DNA of 54,173 nucleotides. Origin: an uncultured Erysipelotrichaceae bacterium (GTDB lineage Bacteria > Bacillota_I > Bacilli_A > Erysipelotrichales > Erysipelotrichaceae). Shown one piece after another: positions 52,124 through 54,173 of the stretch (positions within the stretch are counted from its first letter, which is position 1; the number at the start of each line of letters is the position of its first letter). The DNA lies in NCBI GenBank assembly GCA_944325685.1, contig CALVBC010000012.1:1-54173 (forward strand), written 5' to 3'. The position numbers and the translations under genes were made by a program. The notes under the pieces are model-generated. The model had not been told where the DNA came from. It searched no databases and saw only the letters and a program-made list of their open reading frames with translations.

Positions 52124-52551
52124 AAGCTGACCTTATATATGAGCTTAACTCTTTCTCCTTTGATATATAATGGATGATCTTTGGGTACATTGACCTTGGT
52201 GATAAAACGCCACCTAGGCAAGCCTTCGATCGTCTTGATACTAGCGATATTATCAGGATCACAAGTGATGACAAACTCCTCTATGCCATGGTCTTTAAGC
52301 GCCTCTTGCATCAGTAAGATACAAGCACTTCTGGCAAAGTGATGACCACGATAGCGCTTTAAAACATGATATCCAATATGTCCATAGTAATACATGTAGT
52401 CATTCATGATGAGACTAAGTTGGATATCACCGACGACTTTCTTCCCAAAACAAATGTCATATGCCACATAGGGTATACGATCATCAGTCTCTTCCTCACT
52501 GAAGTAATGACGCTTCCTTATCGTGAGATGTTCATCCTTCCTTTCAAACAT
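52120..52551 (-). CDS. GNAT-family acetyltransferase
   Basis: 143 residues. Acetyl-CoA loop RYRGHHFARSACILLMQ (the usual Q/RxxGxG/A position is RGHHFA) and the ITCDPDNIASIKTIE segment. It acetylates an amino group; substrate unknown, and the IASIKT and yfmK-like ending suggest the RimJ/L-type. Leaderless ATG 52551, with TATAAT 7 nt upstream; the next upstream in-frame GTG abuts it and is ignored. Confidence 0.82.
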   Translation of the reverse strand: MFERKDEHLTIRKRHYFSEEETDDRIPYVAYDICFGKKVVGDIQLSLIMNDYMYYYGHIGYHVLKRYRGHHFARSACILLMQEALKDHGIEEFVITCDPDNIASIKTIEGLPRWRFITKVNVPKDHPLYIKGERVKLIYKVSL

Positions 52552-52590
52552 CACCTATATTATATAACATTAATCTAAGCTTAAAGCATT

Positions 52591-52621
52591 TAAAAAGACC
52601 ACAAGCCTTAACTCGTGGTCT
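52591..52621 (-). terminator. Terminator of the secreted protein gene
   Basis: Minus strand AGACCAC-gagttaaggctt-GTGGTCT then TTTTTA. Confidence 0.8.
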
Positions 52622-52642
52622 CTAGTATAGTTATATCAGATA

Positions 52643-53929
52643 TTATCTAGCACTCGTATCTACGACCATAAATTTGTAAACGCAAGCACCTAATTTCTCT
52701 GAATATACAACATCCTTACCGAATTCTTTTTGACATTCTTCTGTATTCGAAGGTAAGTCTTTATCCTCAGCTGGTTTTGATGGTCTGTTGTATGAAGGAC
52801 GACTTGGCTCTGTTGTTGGAGGTGTTACTGGATCAGGTGTAGGTTCAACGATTGGATCTCCACCATTTTCTGGAACTACAACATCCAATGAAGCAGAACT
52901 TGGGACAAATGATTCTTCCATCTTATCACCAATACCACCCTCTGCGCCTTGAACGAATGGTGCAACGCCCATGTTGAACTCATATGTTCCGCTCTTTGTA
53001 AATTTTAGTCTAAAATAAGATGTTGCGCCATCGGTCAATGGGAATCCGGTATTAATAGGACCAAAATAGCCTACATTTAGATCTGTCCATCCCTTGTTAT
53101 TGAGTGTTTCGTAGTATTGAGCCGTAACTCCATCAACTCCTACCAATCCTTCTCCATATCCCATTACCATTACTGCATATGGGTTATTATCAAGAACTGA
53201 TTTCCATTCATCTGCTACAACAGTTTTAACACCTACATAGGTATAGCCGGTTTCACTCATATCGATTCCTTCTGGCTTATTTGATTCATCAACGATAAAG
53301 GACTCAACTTTCGCAATTGCTGGGATGCTTTCGTACGTTATTAAATCTTTATCCAAATAATTCTCTCCATTAATCTCTCTACCAAATACCCACAAGTATC
53401 TGATATTAGTAGAGTTGTTGAAGCCTTCATCTTGGTTGTATGTTAATGTTCCTACAGTATCACCCTTATAGTCAAGTAAATCGAATTTAAATTCACTTGA
53501 ACTTACAGACCATCGATAAGTATAGATACTCGGGGCAATGTTTGTAATTGCTGGATTATTTGATGCATTAGCTTCAATTTTAAATGTATTACCATCTCTA
53601 GTAGTTTGAACATTTAATTCTGTTGTGTAAGTATCGTTACCTGATCCTAATCCCAAAGAAGTTTGTACTAAATTGCCATGATCAGTTTGAGATGTTAGAT
53701 CAACAACAATTTCATAAGTCTTTGCTTCACTAGTGATCAATTCATCAGTATACATCTGCACATAGCCACCTGCAGAAGTACCAAATACTCTCTTACCATA
53801 GTTACCACTAGCTTCAACAGGTGTCTTATTTGCATCGTTAGTTGTCCATCCGTTAGCGGTTGCACTAATTGGACTAGCTAATGTGAACACCATAAGCATC
53901 GATAGAATGCTTACTAATAGTTTCTTCAT
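52643..53929 (-). CDS. Secreted surface protein, no known family
   Basis: 428 residues. Signal peptide MKKLLVSILSMLMVFTLASPISA (cleavage probably after ISA), then a beta-rich region, likely Ig-like or carbohydrate-binding (SYETYEIVVDL type; DLTSQTDHGNLVQTSLG). A Pro/Thr-rich stretch follows (EPTPDPVTPPTTEPSRPSYN), then a short Cys-containing end with CQKEFGKDVVYSEKLGACVY: two Cys likely form a disulphide. No LPXTG and no membrane anchor. Codon use is richer in ATT and poorer in GATC than the other genes. Confidence 0.75.
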   Translation of the reverse strand: MKKLLVSILSMLMVFTLASPISATANGWTTNDANKTPVEASGNYGKRVFGTSAGGYVQMYTDELITSEAKTYEIVVDLTSQTDHGNLVQTSLGLGSGNDTYTTELNVQTTRDGNTFKIEANASNNPAITNIAPSIYTYRWSVSSSEFKFDLLDYKGDTVGTLTYNQDEGFNNSTNIRYLWVFGREINGENYLDKDLITYESIPAIAKVESFIVDESNKPEGIDMSETGYTYVGVKTVVADEWKSVLDNNPYAVMVMGYGEGLVGVDGVTAQYYETLNNKGWTDLNVGYFGPINTGFPLTDGATSYFRLKFTKSGTYEFNMGVAPFVQGAEGGIGDKMEESFVPSSASLDVVVPENGGDPIVEPTPDPVTPPTTEPSRPSYNRPSKPAEDKDLPSNTEECQKEFGKDVVYSEKLGACVYKFMVVDTSAR

Positions 53930-53988
53930 ACTCTTTTCTTCTCTCCTTTTCTTTTAATATTTAGATGTATGAAGGTAGATGTAATAGT
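53930..53988 (-). promoter_or_regulatory. Upstream region of the secreted protein gene
   Basis: A purine-rich Shine-Dalgarno site (GGAGAG) lies before ATG 53929. AT-rich with TAAATATT; no clear -35/-10 pair can be assigned. Confidence 0.35.
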
Positions 53989-54092
53989 GATAACGATATA
54001 AATAGCTTTTATATATAAAGCCAATATAAAAAGCCTTCGCTTATTCAAAGATAAGCCAAGGCTTTAGATAATGCTCTATTTATATCGTTATC
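53989..54092. repeat. 17-bp perfect inverted repeat enclosing a terminator hairpin
   Basis: Outer arms GATAACGATATAAATAG (53989-54005) and its exact complement (54076-54092) are 70 bp apart. Inside is AAAGCCTT-c-GCTTAT-tcaaag-ATAAGC-c-AAGGCTTT (54031-54066), which on the minus strand is followed by TTTTATAT, an intrinsic terminator for whatever minus gene lies to the right. The whole 104 bp could fold as one long cruciform. Confidence 0.7.
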
Positions 54093-54127
54093 TTCCTTTA
54101 CAAAAATACTATGAGCTACATAGTTAG

Positions 54128-54173
<46 letters not shown>

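Overview
This looks like chromosome from a low-to-moderate GC Bacillota, probably a Bacilli/Erysipelotrichia-like anaerobe. The grounds are the gene set (RicT, MscL, AddAB, PcrA, RsmI, a lysine L-box, a PadR/DUF4097 pair, M3 oligoendopeptidase), AGGAGG-type ribosome binding sites and sigma-A promoters. TGG is used for Trp and TGA as a real stop (tgt, tcdA, nudix gene), so the code is table 11 and not the Mollicutes code. Species placement is inference. Both edges may be contig ends: the left edge cuts a small gene and the right edge runs out inside a (GCTT)n tract.

Layout. 1-433: tail of a small possibly mobilization-related gene beside the guaA 3' end. 434-3473 (minus): guaA, a pyrophosphatase-fold protein, a DEDDh exonuclease and a membrane protein. 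3511-6395 (plus): tgt-queA-queH (queuosine) then tRNA-Arg(UCU). 6430-13061: XRE membrane regulator, nucleoside deoxyribosyltransferase, GtrA, Bax inhibitor-1, oligoendopeptidase, tcdA, miaA and a secreted papain-like amidase. 13302-16826: Na/phosphate symporter, a membrane protein, and a Ser/Thr kinase broken by one TAA next to its helix-turn-helix partner. 16838-19397: L-box lysine riboswitch and an amino-acid ABC transporter. 19502-20504: mscL, a membrane protein, tRNA-Ala and tRNA-Ile. 20586-24754 (minus): nudix, small Phd-like gene, tmk, holB, ricT, rsmI. 24847-28831: three membrane proteins and gpmI. 28916-34425: addB-addA. 34433-39249: PemK-like protein, DUF362 protein, HAD phosphatase, esterase, C1 aminopeptidase. 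39335-42118: P-type ATPase under a yybP-ykoY (Mn2+) riboswitch. 42139-46082 (minus): thioredoxin-like lipoprotein, pcrA, HAAS/DUF4097 protein, padR. 46174-49445 (plus): methyltransferase, RluA-type pseudouridine synthase, catalytically degenerate VanY-like protein, HAD. 49442-52551 (minus): patatin, small protein, cardiolipin synthase, GNAT. 52643-54173: secreted protein, nested inverted repeats, tetranucleotide repeat.

Main observation: about half of the first-in-transcript genes have no ribosome binding site. Instead a -10 hexamer (usually TATAAT) ends exactly 6 or 7 nt before the start codon, so the message should begin at the AUG. Seventeen genes fit; the other lead genes carry ordinary AGGAG sites. 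Several divergent pairs compress this further, with overlapping -10 boxes or a shared palindromic -35 box. Stop codons often lie inside terminator hairpins. Coding sequence is very rich in GATC.

Functional themes: nucleotide metabolism (guaA, tmk, deoxyribosyltransferase, nudix), tRNA modification (tgt, queA, queH, tcdA, miaA), rRNA modification (rsmI and probably the RluA/methyltransferase pair), double-strand break repair (AddAB, PcrA), ion and lysine homeostasis by riboswitches, and envelope proteins. No CRISPR array, insertion sequence, prophage or rRNA gene was seen.
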